A program made the position numbers and the translations under genes. Below the pieces are notes generated by a model. That model saw only the letters and a program-made list of their open reading frames with translations, searched no databases and had not been told where the DNA came from. From Delphinus delphis (Eukaryota > Chordata > Mammalia > Artiodactyla > Delphinidae): a DNA stretch of 64,000 bases. Where the stretch lies: NCBI RefSeq assembly GCF_949987515.2, contig NC_082698.1, forward strand, positions 35,639,964-35,703,963. The letters are read 5' to 3'. Positions 23,066-35,194 of this stretch are shown piece after piece (positions within the stretch are counted from its first letter, which is position 1; each line of letters starts with the position of its first letter).

Positions 23066-24289
23066 CAATTTGGACAAACTTTTCTTTCCACCTTATTTTC
23101 TTCACATCTTAATAATTGCGTCCTAAAAATTGATAAGATGAAGTATAATATTTGGTTCACATATTTTGAAAAATTCTGAAAGAACAGGTAGAGTAATAAG
23201 ACAGTCATCATTAGGGTATGATATTAGCATAAAGAAACTAGACAGGAAAAGAAAATCGGTAGCCTGATGTAGACTCAGATGTAGTTATAAACTTCAGCGT
23301 AACTTTATATTACCCATCACCAAACATTCATGAATCAAGGCTTTTCTTTGGCTGAAGTGTATTTTGCCTTATGAATATAAAACTTGTGTTTTTCTTGTGG
23401 ATATCGGATCAAAAATAGAGTTGCAAAAAATACAACTGCAGGCCTATCTCTCATTTTTCCATCCAAACTGTGAACACTCTCTTTAGGCCGAAGCCAATTT
23501 TCCTGTTTCTGGGTACCTCCAAGCTCCTAGTCTATGCCCTCAGTCCCCAGCATGGCGCCAACTGCATGCTTTCTTCCTAAAATTGAAATTTCATATAAAT
23601 CTCTCTGGTATATAGACTGTAACCCGTGCCTTCATGTTACATATATTTACTACACCAGGACCTGCAATCACAGCAAAAATCCTGATACTTATCATAGTGT
23701 AACAAATCTGGATTTTAGCTGTAAATTTGATAAAATAATAATTTTGGGTCACTGATTATAATACCAGTAATAAAACCTGTTTGAGCAGAACAACAAATAC
23801 AAACATTTATCAACCCTTCAAGGGTGAGCATACAGGAGCACTGGATTTGGTATTTGTTCAGAGGATAAATCCCCAGACACCATCCAGATGAGCTAATTCA
23901 CCACAAAGGAAAAGAAAAAAAAGGAAAATCTTAAAATGCCTTTCTCATAGGAACAGCTCAACATTCTTTTCTGTATTCTATTGGCCTGTAAATCCTCTAC
24001 AGGAAAAAAAAATTACCTCAGGACGCTATAGTCATGAATTCTTCATCTGAAAGAATGCCTTCAGTTAGAATATCCTTGGCACCAGTTACTATTACCACAA
24101 AATAGTTGATAACCAGATTCCTTTCAAATAAGGTAACAGAATAACATCCCAGTTTACAGCCTGTGATTTCTCAAGGATCTGTATTCACCTGAAGGTAACA
24201 TTTGAATTCCTGTACTAGAAGTGTGTGGCACGTACAACTGTATAGTCCTAAAGGTCTAGATTCGAGGACTTAAAAATATGCAGAGCTGG
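23066..24289. other. Unassigned sequence, no gene seen
   Basis: AT-rich DNA with no recognised repeat or exon. The frame at 23534-23755 (73 codons) has no recognisable motif. Confidence 0.45.
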
Positions 24290-24720
24290 AAATGATCTTA
24301 GACATTGTAGTCAAGTGTCCCTAAGCCCAGCCGTACCTCACAATCTATGTGGAAGAATTTAAAAAACATGGATTCCTGGGACCGACCAGAGAACCACTGA
24401 ACCAGAATCTTTGGAAATGAGGCCAGTGGATTAAAATATGCAGCAAGGTCTGCAGATTACTGGTCAAAAACAGTTTCATCTACAACATTCCTGACAGTAG
24501 TTTATATGGTGTCTCCTTGTACATCTCCAGTGATGGGAACTCACTAGCTCCTGAAACAGCTGTTTGCATTTTCAGAACATACCAGTGCAGGATATTGTTT
24601 CTAGCATTCAGTATTCTGTCTTAATCTCTTCTATGTGCTCATTTATATCACAGAAGTTAGGAAGCTAAAACCTGCCTTCCCAAGATCTCCTTGCAACTAA
24701 GGATCCAGATTTGACATAGA
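24290..24720 (+). mobile_element. MER5-like DNA transposon fragment and adjacent ancient repeat
   Basis: 24335-24460 contains 'aacatggattcctgggaccg' and 'gaaccagaatctttggaaat', which fit a MER5-type hAT element. 24490-24620 ('tccagtgatgggaactcact') resembles another ancient mammalian repeat whose family I cannot name. Both are non-coding. Confidence 0.5.
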
Positions 24721-25109
24721 TTTCACCAAATGTCCCTTCTGTGAGATTTGAAGAGAGAATGGAAGAAGAGGCTCCTTATCTCTAGCTTCTGGTTGTATGT
24801 GTTAGCCAACAAGAATGTGATTTTTCCAACAGAAGTCTCCAAAGTTCATTTTCTAGTCTTTTGGCTGTCAATAATTAGTGGGTTTAGGGGCATCTGACTG
24901 CAGTCTCTGGATTGCTGTTCTGGGTGTCAGTTATGCAGCTTGGCCGGTATTGATAGGCTGCTGTGCAGTGAGTGAATGCTGCACAGTGAGACGCAGGCCA
25001 GCATAACTCCAATGGTGACCTCAGAGGTAGCAGCTTCTTTAGGGGGTCAGTTCTGTGCTGGTCTGGAGACTTTCCAAGAGGCTGACCTGGAGCCTGCTCC
25101 TTCAGCCTT

Positions 25110-25290
25110 CCAAAAGCAATGTCAGCACTTAATTTCTTGTGCTAAAGCCATTTCACTTTATAAGGAAACTAGAGCCCAGGGAGAGAACTGACTTGCTCAG
25201 AATTACACATCTTTATAGTAGAAGAGTTACGACCAGGATCCAAGCCTCCTCACTCCCATTCGAGTGCTTTTCTACTCAAGCCTGCATAGC
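25110..25290 (-). mobile_element. MIR SINE, antisense
   Basis: Reverse MIR blocks: 'aaggaaactagagcccaggg', 'acttgctcagaattacacat' and 'accaggatccaagcctcctc'. Confidence 0.65.
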
Positions 25291-25319
25291 TAAAGGAGAA
25301 AGAGTTCATGCGGGGCTCC

Positions 25320-25440
25320 AGTGTCACTTCATGGGTGTGAGTGGTGTGTATGTATGTTTCTGTAGACATGCCCGGAGCATTTGTATGTATCAGAAAATGG
25401 GAGGAAGTGAGTTTGAGTGTGTGTGAGTGCACATCATTGT
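25320..25440. repeat. TG-rich low-complexity patch
   Basis: Interrupted TG-rich sequence ('gtgtgagtggtgtgtatgta' near 25336 and 'gagtgtgtgtgagtgcaca' near 25416), of the imperfect dinucleotide-repeat kind. Confidence 0.5.
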
Positions 25441-26339
25441 CTATACCTTTTATAGGTCAGTTACCTTCTGATATCTTCCTTTAATATAAAAGCCTTGTGG
25501 TGATAGAGAATTCAGTCCTCAACATCTTAGTATTATAAATTTATCAGATTGATATTTTTCCTATGCAGATACCAGGGTAGCAAAGGGTGTTGGGGATGCA
25601 ACTGGAATTTGACTCAGAAGGGATGCAAGAAAAAGATCAAGGAAAGACAGAGCTCCCAGTTTTGACCTCTAGCATCTACTTCATTGCTTCCCTTGACCTG
25701 TTTCAGTCTTCTCCAAGGCAAAATTGATAGATGAAACCAATCCTGTAATTATCCCAGGTGCACTATAGTACTTTAATTTCAACAAAGGGTTAACGCTCCT
25801 GGCAGGTAAGAAGAAATGTGTGCCTTAAGGTAGGAGAACATGGATTAATAAAAGAAAGGAAAAAAATCACAAAAAATGTTGGAAGAGAAATGGTTCAGTT
25901 AATACTCTTTGCAAGCATTTGCCCAGTACACTTTCATGAAGTATCTGTTACATGCAGGATACTGTCAATAAAGATATCATATGAGCCCTTGTTCAATGCC
26001 TTGCAGAAATTGAAAGTTTCTGGTGGTTTTCTAAAATGTTTACTAACCCTAGACAAGAAAATCTGGCTGCCCAGCAAGAGCATTTCTAGGTGAACCCCTG
26101 ATGACCCCTATTGATCACAGCTCTCCGTTCAGTTATTCAGTATAGAATTTGGCCTGAGACCAACAACAGAATACATCAGTGAGCGATTTACCAAATATTT
26201 CTTCTACTTTTGTAAAAAATCAGGCAATTGTCTGCTCTCTATCTTTTCCTTTTCTAGTCCTCTGATTTTTAATGTTCTCTTTGAGTGGATCAATATACTA
26301 ATTTGCAAGTTATCTTAGTACCCTGATTTGTAGTTAAGG
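25441..26339. other. Unassigned sequence, no gene seen
   Basis: No recognised repeat or exon. The 91-codon plus-strand frame at 25818-26093 shows no known domain and is probably chance. Confidence 0.4.
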
Positions 26340-26470
26340 AACTAATAAAACACATTTATTGGGAACTTTGTGGTAGGATAGGCACTGAGGCTTCAACAGT
26401 GAACAGAGAGTACAATGCTTATGCTCAAAGTTTTGACCTTCTAAATGAGCAGTAATTAAGTACAATAAAT
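26340..26470 (-). mobile_element. L2 LINE 3' end, antisense
   Basis: 'acacatttattgggaacttt', then 'ggcactgaggcttcaacagt' and 'gaacagagag', is the antisense of the L2 3' terminus. Confidence 0.65.
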
Positions 26471-26919
26471 TGTGATGTTACAACAAGGTAACCCAGCATG
26501 TCATGGATACCTAAAGCCAGATGGAAGTCCTCCCAGAAACAGCGATAGAGTCACTGAAGCCAGACCTCATGTAGAGCAACCAGAACTCTTTTATATCCTT
26601 CTCACTTACTTTCCTTTTCAGTGTCCTTATTTCAGTGCTAGTTCTACCTTTCTCACTATCATCCTTTAAAGAAGACAGTAGTGAGGTAACAAGTGAGAAG
26701 TTTTGATTATTTTTTCTTATCATCTAACCCTGCACTATCTTAATCAGTGGCCTATCAAATTTTTATCTCCTTGCTCTGAATATAGTTTACCTCTCCCCAC
26801 ATCCCTTTTTTTTTGTTGCTTTAAGCATTTTTACAATAATTGCTCATTAGGGAATCTATTTTCCTTGACTCTTGCTACTGGTCTGAGCCATTCCTTTATA
26901 GTTGGGTGTTCTACAGATA

Positions 26920-27230
26920 TTTTTTGAATATCAGTCATGTAGGGTCAGTCACTGTTCTAGGAACCACCAAGGAAGTAGCAGTGAACAAAACCAAGTCCCT
27001 GCCCTCCAGGAGCTGACCTATGGGGATAAAAGGTAAAAACAAAGTAAAAAATAAAAATATTACATGTTAGATGATATGATAGGAAGTGCTATGGAGATAA
27101 GCATGAGGGGAAGACTGAGTGTCAAGGGTGGAGGTGGCAATTTTAAAAAGAGAGCCAGGGAAGCTGACATTGGTTAGGTGACATTTGAGAATGACCTCAA
27201 GGAGGTGAAGTATTTTACTCACTCTCATTT
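26920..27230 (-). mobile_element. L2 LINE 3' region, antisense
   Basis: 'gtcactgttctaggaaccac', 'caagtccctgccctccagga', 'gaagtgctatggagataagc' and 'aggtgacatttgagaatgac' follow the antisense L2 3' order without interruption. Related to 51395-52395. Confidence 0.75.
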
Positions 27231-27385
27231 TTATCCTTGTTTCTATGCTCTTTCTTTCATTGTTTATACCTAAACTAAAAAACAATTAAAAATCATTGTT
27301 TATTACAAAACCTTATTATAGAAAACAATAGAAAATACATACAAAGGAAAATTGGAAATACTTATATTCCCCTCCTATACCTAGG

Positions 27386-27425
27386 TGTGTGTGTGTGTGT
27401 GCATGTATGTGTCTGTGTGCACAGA
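27386..27425. repeat. (TG)n microsatellite
   Basis: Begins with eight to nine uninterrupted GT units, then continues as interrupted GT repeats ('gcatgtatgtgtctgtgtgc'). A likely length-variable locus. Confidence 0.8.
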
Positions 27426-27647
27426 CATAAAAATGGGATCAAAATGTACTTCCCCTTTGGAACCTGTGCTTTTCACTGACATTATGCCATGGACATTTGT
27501 AACAACATTTTGAATAAGTAAATAATCCTCTATGTTGGGCATTTAAAAATAACTCAGAGGAACAATCTTGTAACTAAATCTTTGAATATATCCATCACTA
27601 AACATTTTCCTACCAGAAATTTTTAGAATTGTTGAGACAAGTATATA

Positions 27648-28316
27648 CAGTTGGCCCTTGAATAACATGGGTTCAAACTGTGTGGGTCCACTTATATGCG
27701 GATGTTTTTCAATAATACTACGGTACTACATGATCTGCAGTTGTTTGAATTTACTGTTGGGGAACAACATATCTAGGAACTTTGGAGACGGATGTTCTGA
27801 CTAAGTTATACACGGATTTAAAAAAATTTTTTCTTTTCCAGTATGGTTTATTGCAGTATATTGAATATAGTTCCGTGTGCTATACAGTAGGACCTTGTTT
27901 ATCCATTCTATAGATAATAGTTTGCATCTGCTCATCCCCAACTTCCACTCCATCCCTCCCCCACCCCCCTCCCCCTTGGCAACCACAAGTCTGTTCTCTA
28001 TGTCTGTGAGTCTGAACTTATCTATGAAACAAACATTTGTGTCGTATTTAATGTTCCACATATGAGTGATATAATGGTATTTGTCTTTCTCTGACTGACT
28101 TCACTTAGTATGATAATCTCTAGGTCCATCCAAGTAGGTGCAAATGGCATTATTTCATTCTTTTTTATGGCTGAGTAGTATTCCATTGTATATATGTACC
28201 ACATCTTCTTTACCCATTCATCTATCAATGGTCATTTTGGATAAAGAAGTTATACACAGACTTGACTACACAGAATGGAGGTGCTCCCAACGTCCACATT
28301 GTTCAAGCGTCAATTG
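27648..28316 (+). mobile_element. Tigger-type (MER2-like) DNA transposon, split by an L1
   Basis: The left terminal inverted repeat 'cagttggcccttgaataac' begins at 27648, and the right one, reversed ('ttcaagcgtcaattg'), ends at 28316. Each is flanked by TA, the duplication expected for a Tc1/mariner-type insertion. Transposon sequence proper is 27648-27816 plus 28247-28316; an L1 fragment separates the parts. Non-autonomous: no transposase frame. Confidence 0.85.
27817..28246 (-). mobile_element. 5'-truncated L1 inserted in the Tigger element
   Basis: Antisense L1 3'UTR and ORF2 C-terminal tail. The reversed frame 28228-28022 reads 'MIDEWVKKMWYIYTMEYY', the typical ORF2 end. The flanking TSD is 'aagttatacacgga' (27803-27816) and 'aagttatacacaga' (28247-28260), one mismatch in 14. 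The T-rich left end is the reversed tail. Confidence 0.9.
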
Positions 28317-29189
28317 TATTTTAGCCTCTGATACATACTTTTTAAATTGCTCTCCCTGAGATGAAAGAGCCCAAAGTTGGGGGATGGTGCTCAGACGTAG
28401 TTTCCGAGAAACATCAACCTGTGGGGCTAGAGCTGCTATGGCCATATGGACTCCACTTCAAAGTGAAGGTGAGCCTTTAGGTGGGACAGGCAGCTGGAGG
28501 TTAAGGACACACTGTACATAGCTAAGGAGGCTCAGGCAAATACCTAGAGTTAGGGAAAGACCAGCAGTTCCTTTAGTCGTGTCCTTTGTCTTCTTGTGGT
28601 CAGCGAGGCACACCTGCCTTCATGAGGGCATTTTCCAAGATTTTAGGATATAGAAATAATAATCTTTGTAGCCGATTTACATACTTATAGATGCATATTC
28701 CCGAAGGCCAAAACCTCCCTGTTCAATCACCTCACTTAAATCGTTAAGCCAATATAATTTCGAATATACTTAGCTTTATGATGTCTTTTAAAAGAAAATG
28801 ATTTATTATTCTGAAATGCCTTTGCCATAAAGATGTGAGTAGACTGAAAGTCTTTAAGCCTCAAGAAGGACTTATTTAGAAAGTCTATAATAAGTAGTTC
28901 ATATGGTTCTTGAAACTGCAAACCAAATATCCTGAAAAAGTGCCTTTCAGTAAAATAGTGTATGTCTCTTTTCTACTATCTTGCTGCCCAGTGAACAGAA
29001 AAAGGATGAGGCCTCAGTGCAGAGAATTTGCTGTCATGGTCACTACAGATGGATTTCTATTTGTGAGGACCTGACAAAGGAGGTCCTTTGTCAGTGAGGA
29101 CTGACAAAGCAATATAAATGTCTTAAAAATGGCCTTCTGTAAGTGCCTTGAACAGGCACTTGCTAACAAAACCTAACTTCTAAGGGGTT
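28317..29189. other. Unassigned sequence with a perfect 11-bp palindrome
   Basis: No gene seen. At 29071-29094 'ctgacaaagga' and 'tcctttgtcag' form an inverted repeat around a 2-base spacer, overlapped by a direct repeat (29063-29079 and 29094-29109). Confidence 0.5.
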
Positions 29190-29290
29190 TGGGGAATATA
29201 AATAAACTAATGTGTGTGAAGTGCCTAGCACATGGAAATACTCAAATATATTGGTTGTTATTACCATTGTTATGATGAAGTTGTCATTAT
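29190..29290 (+). mobile_element. MIR SINE 3' end, sense
   Basis: 'gtgcctagcacatggaaata' followed by 'attggttgttattaccattg' fits the 3' end of MIR. Confidence 0.55.
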
Positions 29291-30364
29291 TAAGATATGA
29301 ATGTGAGCCAGTGTCAGCGATGATGTCTAAATTCAGCACAGACTCTTCTGATGACTCTTTTGTAATTATTTTTTCCCCTCTTGAATTTCCGTCTCCTCGA
29401 TAAGAAAATATGAGGGGTGGTCAAGATGGCCTCTGAAACACCTCCCAGCTTCAAATGTTGTCTTCCGTCAGCTCTACAATGTAAGAAATGTTTTATGGTG
29501 TTTTACATTCACTTTTTTAGATAAGCTTTATGTCATTTTAATTTGGGCCTGTTGGAGGTGAGTGATCCCTCTGTATTACTCTGTATTATTTATTTCTTCT
29601 TGACTGTGTATGTGCGTGTATTCATCGCCTGCTTCAGAGAGAAAGGGATGGAGTTATCTATAACCAACCACAAAATACCAATTTTCATCATAAAATATTG
29701 TGTGAAGAAGCTGCCATCTTGGATACAACAACTCCATGTTTTTTTCAGGAAATTAAAAAGACAAAAGATTTGGATGCAAAGTAGTAGGTAGCAAAGTTTG
29801 TGTGGAAGGTGAGACAGGGGCACTGAGAACAAGCGTTTTGAGCCCAAGGAGTTTTGTTTCAAGCTCCGATCCTTCTTCATCTAACAGTTCCCATTCCTGT
29901 AGCCTTGAGGAGTTTTAACCATCAGCTTCAGGAAGGCATAGGGTGTCTTGGTCATGATCTTTGAGGTGAGTGGGAGAATTTGAAACAAATGTTTTAGTGG
30001 AAAGTACTCCTTTGAGTTTTTTTTTTATCAGCACAGAGTTGTTTGTCTTTGTTTTACTTTTACTTTTTTTTAAACGAGTGTGTGTGTGTGAATATATATA
30101 TGAAAAGTACTATCTTCATTTTTCCTCCTTTCTCTGTATTTCATCAACAAATGTAGTGTTTTTAACCTGTGCATAGTCAACTCTATCAATTCCAAATTAG
30201 AAGAAATCCAAATAATAATGTTTTCAGGTTTCTGGGTTAATATGAAGAAAATTAGTACAAACTGTATATCTTGATTTGCATAGAGAACCTCCAAAATATT
30301 CTACCATTCTCTAGTTTCTTCCTGAAATTTACTTCCTTAGGTAACAAAAACTTTTAGACTTTTC
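29291..30364. other. Unassigned sequence, no gene seen
   Basis: Includes a short (TG)n run near 30077-30091. The frame at 29543-29791 (82 codons) and the overlapping opposite frame (29880-29590) show no recognised motif. Confidence 0.4.
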
Positions 30365-30379
30365 TAACGTCTGACTCTG

Positions 30380-30550
30380 AATGCAGATCACCGGGGTTCA
30401 AACAGACACCACTTGGTAGATTTAAAATTTGGGATAAGTCACTTTTCTGTGCCTATTTCCTCATCTGTAAAATATGTGTCATTGTAGGGAATCACTGCAT
30501 AGGGAACATGGTAAACACTTAATAAATGTTAGTTATTACTGTTACTTTAT
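30380..30550 (+). mobile_element. MIR SINE, sense
   Basis: 'cacttttctgtgcctatttcctcatctgtaa' blocks (only partly quoted) are followed by 'aacacttaataaatgttagt' at the 3' end. The head is diverged. Confidence 0.7.
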
Positions 30551-31004
30551 GCACAAGAGCAATCTTAACTGTATCTGAAGGTCCTGTTCTCCCATCAGGG
30601 ACTATAAGTTTGCATTCTCATTTAACCACATGGCATATTAAATACAACCACTATCTTAGACAATAGCTCCATGTTTTTTATATTATTTAAAATACCTAAG
30701 TATTTAATGAGAGTATGCTGCTCAAAAATCTTAGTACAATGTTCATTAAATATTTACCCATTTAAAAAATTTGATCTCATTTGCATCTACGAGGTTCAAA
30801 TAAAGATGTTTCTAAGAACAATTATTTGAAATATGTATATTAGTAGATTAAAAATATAAAATTATAGCAGAATAAAATGTTCTTATGTGATTGAGTTTTG
30901 TCTGAAACCACCTTGAGAGCTCCCTAAATGTACTTTTACTCCAATTACCTTCCTTACTGCCAGGGTTTCTAACTGACAACTCCAATCAATGTGTCTTGTA
31001 GCAG
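30551..31004. other. Unassigned AT-rich sequence
   Basis: No gene, RNA gene or recognised repeat. Confidence 0.4.
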
Positions 31005-31445
31005 AATAATAAATGCCCCCCCACCTCCCGAAAGATGTCCATGTCCTAATCCCCAGGACCCATGAATATGTTACCTTACATGGAAAAAGGGGCTTTGCTG
31101 ATTAAGAGCCTTGAGATGGGGAGATTATTTTGGACTATCTGGGTGGGCCAGTGTTATCACAAGGGTCCATAACAGGGAGGTAGGAGGATCAGAGTCCTAG
31201 AGAGAGTGGGTGATGCTATGCTGCCGGCTTTAAAGATGGAGGAAGGGCTCTATGAGCTAAGGTATGTAAGGGACCTAAGCAGCTGGATAAAAGAATGGAA
31301 TGGATTTCCCCTTAGAGCATCCAGAAGGAAAGCAGCTCTACAAATACCTTGATTTTAGGACTTTTGACTTCAAGAGATGCAAGATAATAAATTAGTGTTG
31401 TTTTAAGCCCTGAAGATTCTTACAGCAATGGAAACTAACGCAATG
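31005..31445 (+). mobile_element. MaLR (MLT1-type) LTR
   Basis: Nearly complete: 'aagatgtccatgtcctaatc', 'atgaatatgttaccttacat', 'gagatggggagattattttg', 'ctttaaagatggaggaaggg' and the end 'ttagtgttgttttaagccct'. Same family as 6553-6965 and less diverged, so useful for aligning the two. Confidence 0.8.
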
Positions 31446-32789
31446 TCGAGTAGCTTCGTTCACCTGTATGGAAAAGGACGTTCTAGAGGATCCCTAAGTA
31501 TCATGAAGAACATAATCTTATGGTCAATAATTGCATTTTGTGGGCCATTGAATGCCTCAAGAGATTTTGTTCTTAAAATTGCAACCTTTCCATCTTCTCT
31601 AGGGCAGTTTTATGAAGCTATTTATATTTTGGATCATAGGGCATGTTTAAAAGTCTTTCTCACCAAAGGATAAAATGCATATTTTATGGTCTAAAGTGTC
31701 GCTCTTTTCCTATAACACTGAAGTGAAAATTTGCATCTCCTAGAAGTAATGTATTTTCATTAATCTCCAGAAATGAGATCATACCCTAAAGGATACTTTG
31801 ACTTTTGAAAGGAACAAAAGTGGTGACGTATAGGAGTTGGTTTCTTGTGGACCATTCCTTTTGGATTTTCTCACTGGGCTCATGCCTTCTTCATTGCCTG
31901 GGGATAAATGAACCACCCATTTTGTTGACCAGGGCAGAATAGGGCATCAGATTGTAGTCCCTGAAACACATCCTCGAATGATGGTTTTTGCACTAGAAAT
32001 TCAGCTCTGTGACACTGTGGCCCAGTCACCACCTGTATCCAGGTACTGGTCTACCTAGATATGCAGAGAGTTTTAATTAAATGCATGGTATTTACCATTC
32101 TGCCTTAGTTTCCTGTCTGATGGTTTAAAAAAAAAAAAAAGCCATATGCAAGCTAGTTAGAACTGAAGTTACTGAAGAAGAAAAACTGGAGATGTATCCC
32201 TCCTTTCCTGTTAATTTTCATTATTCCTCCTTCAATCCTTAAATCTCCTAACACAAGTCCTTTTTCTTCTTTATCTCACCTTTGATCTCACATTGTCAAC
32301 ATAAACATGGAGATTTTTCTATCTCAGTCTCTGTTCAGGGTTGCAAGTTTACATGCTTACAGGGGTCCAGTGGGCAGCACAAATAAGTGAGTCAGGCAGT
32401 GGCCACTGAGTGGTGGAGATTATGGTGAACTGAAGCCCATATGCCCTCTCAAAGGGGTTAGCTGCTCCCCAGTTAATTTTTGGCATGTTGAAGCATAGGA
32501 GTAGTGTTGCCAGATGTTCTGACTTTTTAAAAAAAAAAAGAAGCCAGAAACCTTTATTTAATGTCACCCAATGTTTATACTCTGTGGATCGGACCTAACT
32601 TCCCTAGAATGGATTCAGGCTGTGGAAGGATAAGACCTTTGTTTATAATATTTCTATTTTATTTTAATTATAGAAATGCAGTGTTTTCTGTGTTATTTTC
32701 TCTTCCTGGGACCTCATTTATTAACTCAGTGGCAGTGGCAGTCCCTAGGAATGTCATTTAAAGAGAATCCAAGAGCATCAAGAAAGGAG
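31446..32789. other. Unassigned sequence, no gene seen
   Basis: Contains a 14-base A-run near 32127 and another A-run near 32529. No recognised exon, RNA gene or repeat. Confidence 0.4.
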
Positions 32790-33040
32790 TCTTTGAAAAA
32801 ACTGCAGGTAAACTGAGGTCTGAGGGATAGATAGAAACTGGTTGAGTTGAGTAAAATGGGGGGAGGTATATATGTGAGATGTAGGAGAGTTCTAAGAGCA
32901 AATAGTAAAACAAAGTCACAGAAAAGAGGGTACTATACTTGAGAAGGAGCCAAAGATATTCAGTGTGGCTGGAATTTAGTGTGAGAAAAAGGGAATCATA
33001 AGAAGGGACACTGCCCTGGTAGGTAGGTGCCAAAATGGGG
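32790..33040 (-). mobile_element. Probable L2-derived fragment, antisense
   Basis: The G/A-rich phrases 'aactgaggtctgagggatag' and 'gagccaaagatattcagtgtggct' (second one in part) resemble antisense L2 ORF2. Diverged, so the call is weak. Confidence 0.35.
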
Positions 33041-33849
33041 GGAAACCTCCTGTGCTGTAATGGAATTTAGCTTTAACCTGAGGCGATAAGGGACCCATCC
33101 AGTTCTCTCCTGAAGCTACCATTCTTCTCCATCCCAGCAATGCTTCTCTAATTTATTTGTTTGTCTCAAGGTTACCCAATTCTTGTGTAATGGTGAGCAA
33201 AGAGACGACTGGGGCTTGGGGTGGAAGGCAACCTGAGAAAGCTCATTTGTTGGGCCAGGGATTTCCCTGGAGCTAGGGACTCAGTCACTGGACCAAATTA
33301 AGTTGGTCTGGAGGCCCTGTTGCATGAAATGTAGAAGAGCTCTTCCTTGGAGCAAAAACTGATTGAGGCATATTAGTTTTCATGGCGTTTCCAATGGCCG
33401 TTAGAGTATCAACACAAGGAATGTGAACTCTCTGATGGTATCTGTGGTTTTGGACTTATGCTTGGTGTGGCTCAAAGAAGAGACCATGTAGACATTAACT
33501 ATGGGCATTGCGAGGGGGCTGACATATTGAAACTTTTCTGACCTATTTCCTAAGGCAAAGGAGAATGGCTTCAAGCCTTTGTAGTAACCAGACATCTAGG
33601 GAAAAAGATGAAGGAACTAGCAAATGAGAAGACCATCTGAAATATGGAAAACCAAGTCAAGCAGCAGTCTGGTCATGTAGAAGTAGGTCATTCTATTAAC
33701 AAAATACATAATTTTATGTTATTTCACTGGTTCAAGATGTGTTATGCATAATAATATCCTAATGGCTATTTTCTGGGCTGTAGTCTAATCATTTTCCTAG
33801 ACTGAAATTGTTAGAAAAATGATGACACCAAGTGACAAAGGTATTGCCT
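33041..33849. other. Unassigned sequence, no gene seen
   Basis: No recognised repeat, RNA gene or exon; short frames only. Confidence 0.4.
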
Positions 33850-34300
33850 TTATCATTGAACAAGCCAGCTAACTGCTCTTTTTCATAAATGAGAAACATT
33901 GGGTGTAAATTAGTTTGAAATTAGCATAATTTGCTGTGTTTTTATTTTCAGTATGCAGGAAATAGTATACCAAGCTCCATTATGAGTTGCAGAATGATTT
34001 CATTAGCATAACTGAAGCAGATGCTATTTCTTGAGATAATACATAAATGTGTGTGCTACTACCATTTTTGGATTTTTCTTGTGTTGCACTGTTTGTAAAC
34101 AGACACCTTAACAATGAAGTCCAGAAGCATACAGTCAACAGAATAAAAGAAATTAAAAAATTGCAGCCAAGTTAGACTTTCCTTGGGAAGCACCAGGTCG
34201 GAAAATTAGTCATTTTTCTTGGCAAATTAGCACGATATAATTGGAATAAATTGTTTACTTGAATATCTTAGCACAGTGACTACATACCTGTAAATATCTA
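33850..34300. promoter_or_regulatory. Candidate conserved regulatory stretch (tentative)
   Basis: Repeat-free, ORF-free sequence with clustered factor-like motifs: a forkhead-type 'tgtttgtaaacag' at 34090-34102 and another 'ttgtttactt' near 34251, POU/homeodomain-like 'ttcattagcataac' and 'gaaattagcataatttg', and 'gtaaattagtttg'. This is the kind of density seen in enhancers but is not proof; AT-rich DNA produces such motifs by chance. Confidence 0.2.
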
Positions 34301-34476
34301 GACTTTATCCCACTACTATATACATACTTATGTACATATTTTCTTTACATATGAAAAGGTACATATTCCTCTAAATAAAATGGCATGGAGTCCTCTGTCC
34401 TAAATTATATTCAAACTTATCTTTAGGTACTTATGTGTCTAAATCTGATACCTTACCCTAACTTTCAATGTCTTTT

Positions 34477-34682
34477 TTTTTTTTTTTTTGCGGTACGCGG
34501 GCCTCTCACTGTTGTGGCCTCTCCCGTTGAGGAGCACAGGCTCCGGACGTGCAGGCTCAGCGGCCATGGTTCACTGGCCCAGCCGCTCCGCGGCGTGTGG
34601 GAACTTCCCGGACCGGGGCACAAACCCGTGTCCTTTGCATCGGCAGGCGGACTCTCAACCACTGCGCCACCAGGGAAGCCCC
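34477..34682 (-). mobile_element. CHR-type SINE (short form), antisense
   Basis: The reversed A-tail (T-run to about 34489) is followed by 'gcggtacgcgggcctctcac' and a body with many CpGs kept. The TSD is 'tcaatgtctttt', left at 34465-34476 and right at 34683-34694. CpG retention suggests a young copy. Confidence 0.93.
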
Positions 34683-34735
34683 TCAATGTCTTTTATAAAT
34701 TACTCCTCTCATCATATATAAAGCTAAGTAGCCTT

Positions 34736-35096
34736 GGGACTTCCCTGGTTATGCACTGGTTAAGAATCTGCCTGCCAATGCAGGGGGACATGGGTTCGAT
34801 CCCTGGTCCGGGAAGACCCCCACATGCCGTGGAACAACTTAAGCCCATGCGCCACAGCTACTGAGCCTGTGCTCTAGAGCCCGTGAGCCACAACTACTGA
34901 GCCTGCTCTCTAGAGTCCCTGAGCCACAACTACTGACGTCCGCGTGCCCCGCAACAAGAGAAGCCACTGCAATGAGAAGACCACGCACTGCAACAAAGAG
35001 TAGCCCCCCGCTAGGTGCAACTATAGAAAGCCCATGTGCAGCAACGAAGACCCAATGCAGCCAAAAATAAAAAATTAACTAAAAAACAAAACTAAA
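34736..35096 (+). mobile_element. CHR-type SINE (long form), sense
   Basis: About 360 bases. The head 'gggacttccctggttatgca' is tRNA-derived, with a B-box-like 'gggttcgatccc'. A middle with repeated 'gagccacaactactga' units follows, then an A-rich tail. The TSD is 'ctaagtagcctt' (34724-34735) against 'ctaaatagcctt' (35097-35108). It is a non-autonomous element mobilised by L1 machinery. Confidence 0.9.
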
Positions 35097-35194
35097 CTAA
35101 ATAGCCTTCTCACTTATTTCCAGAAAAATATCATTGAAAAAAGTAAATTGGTCACCTCAAATTAATCCCACAATGATTTGCGTATTTATAATGT

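Noticed and set aside
34433..34864. 143-codon plus-strand frame
   Set aside because: It is a chimera running through an antisense SINE into a second, sense SINE; the same peptide patterns recur in the other SINE copies.
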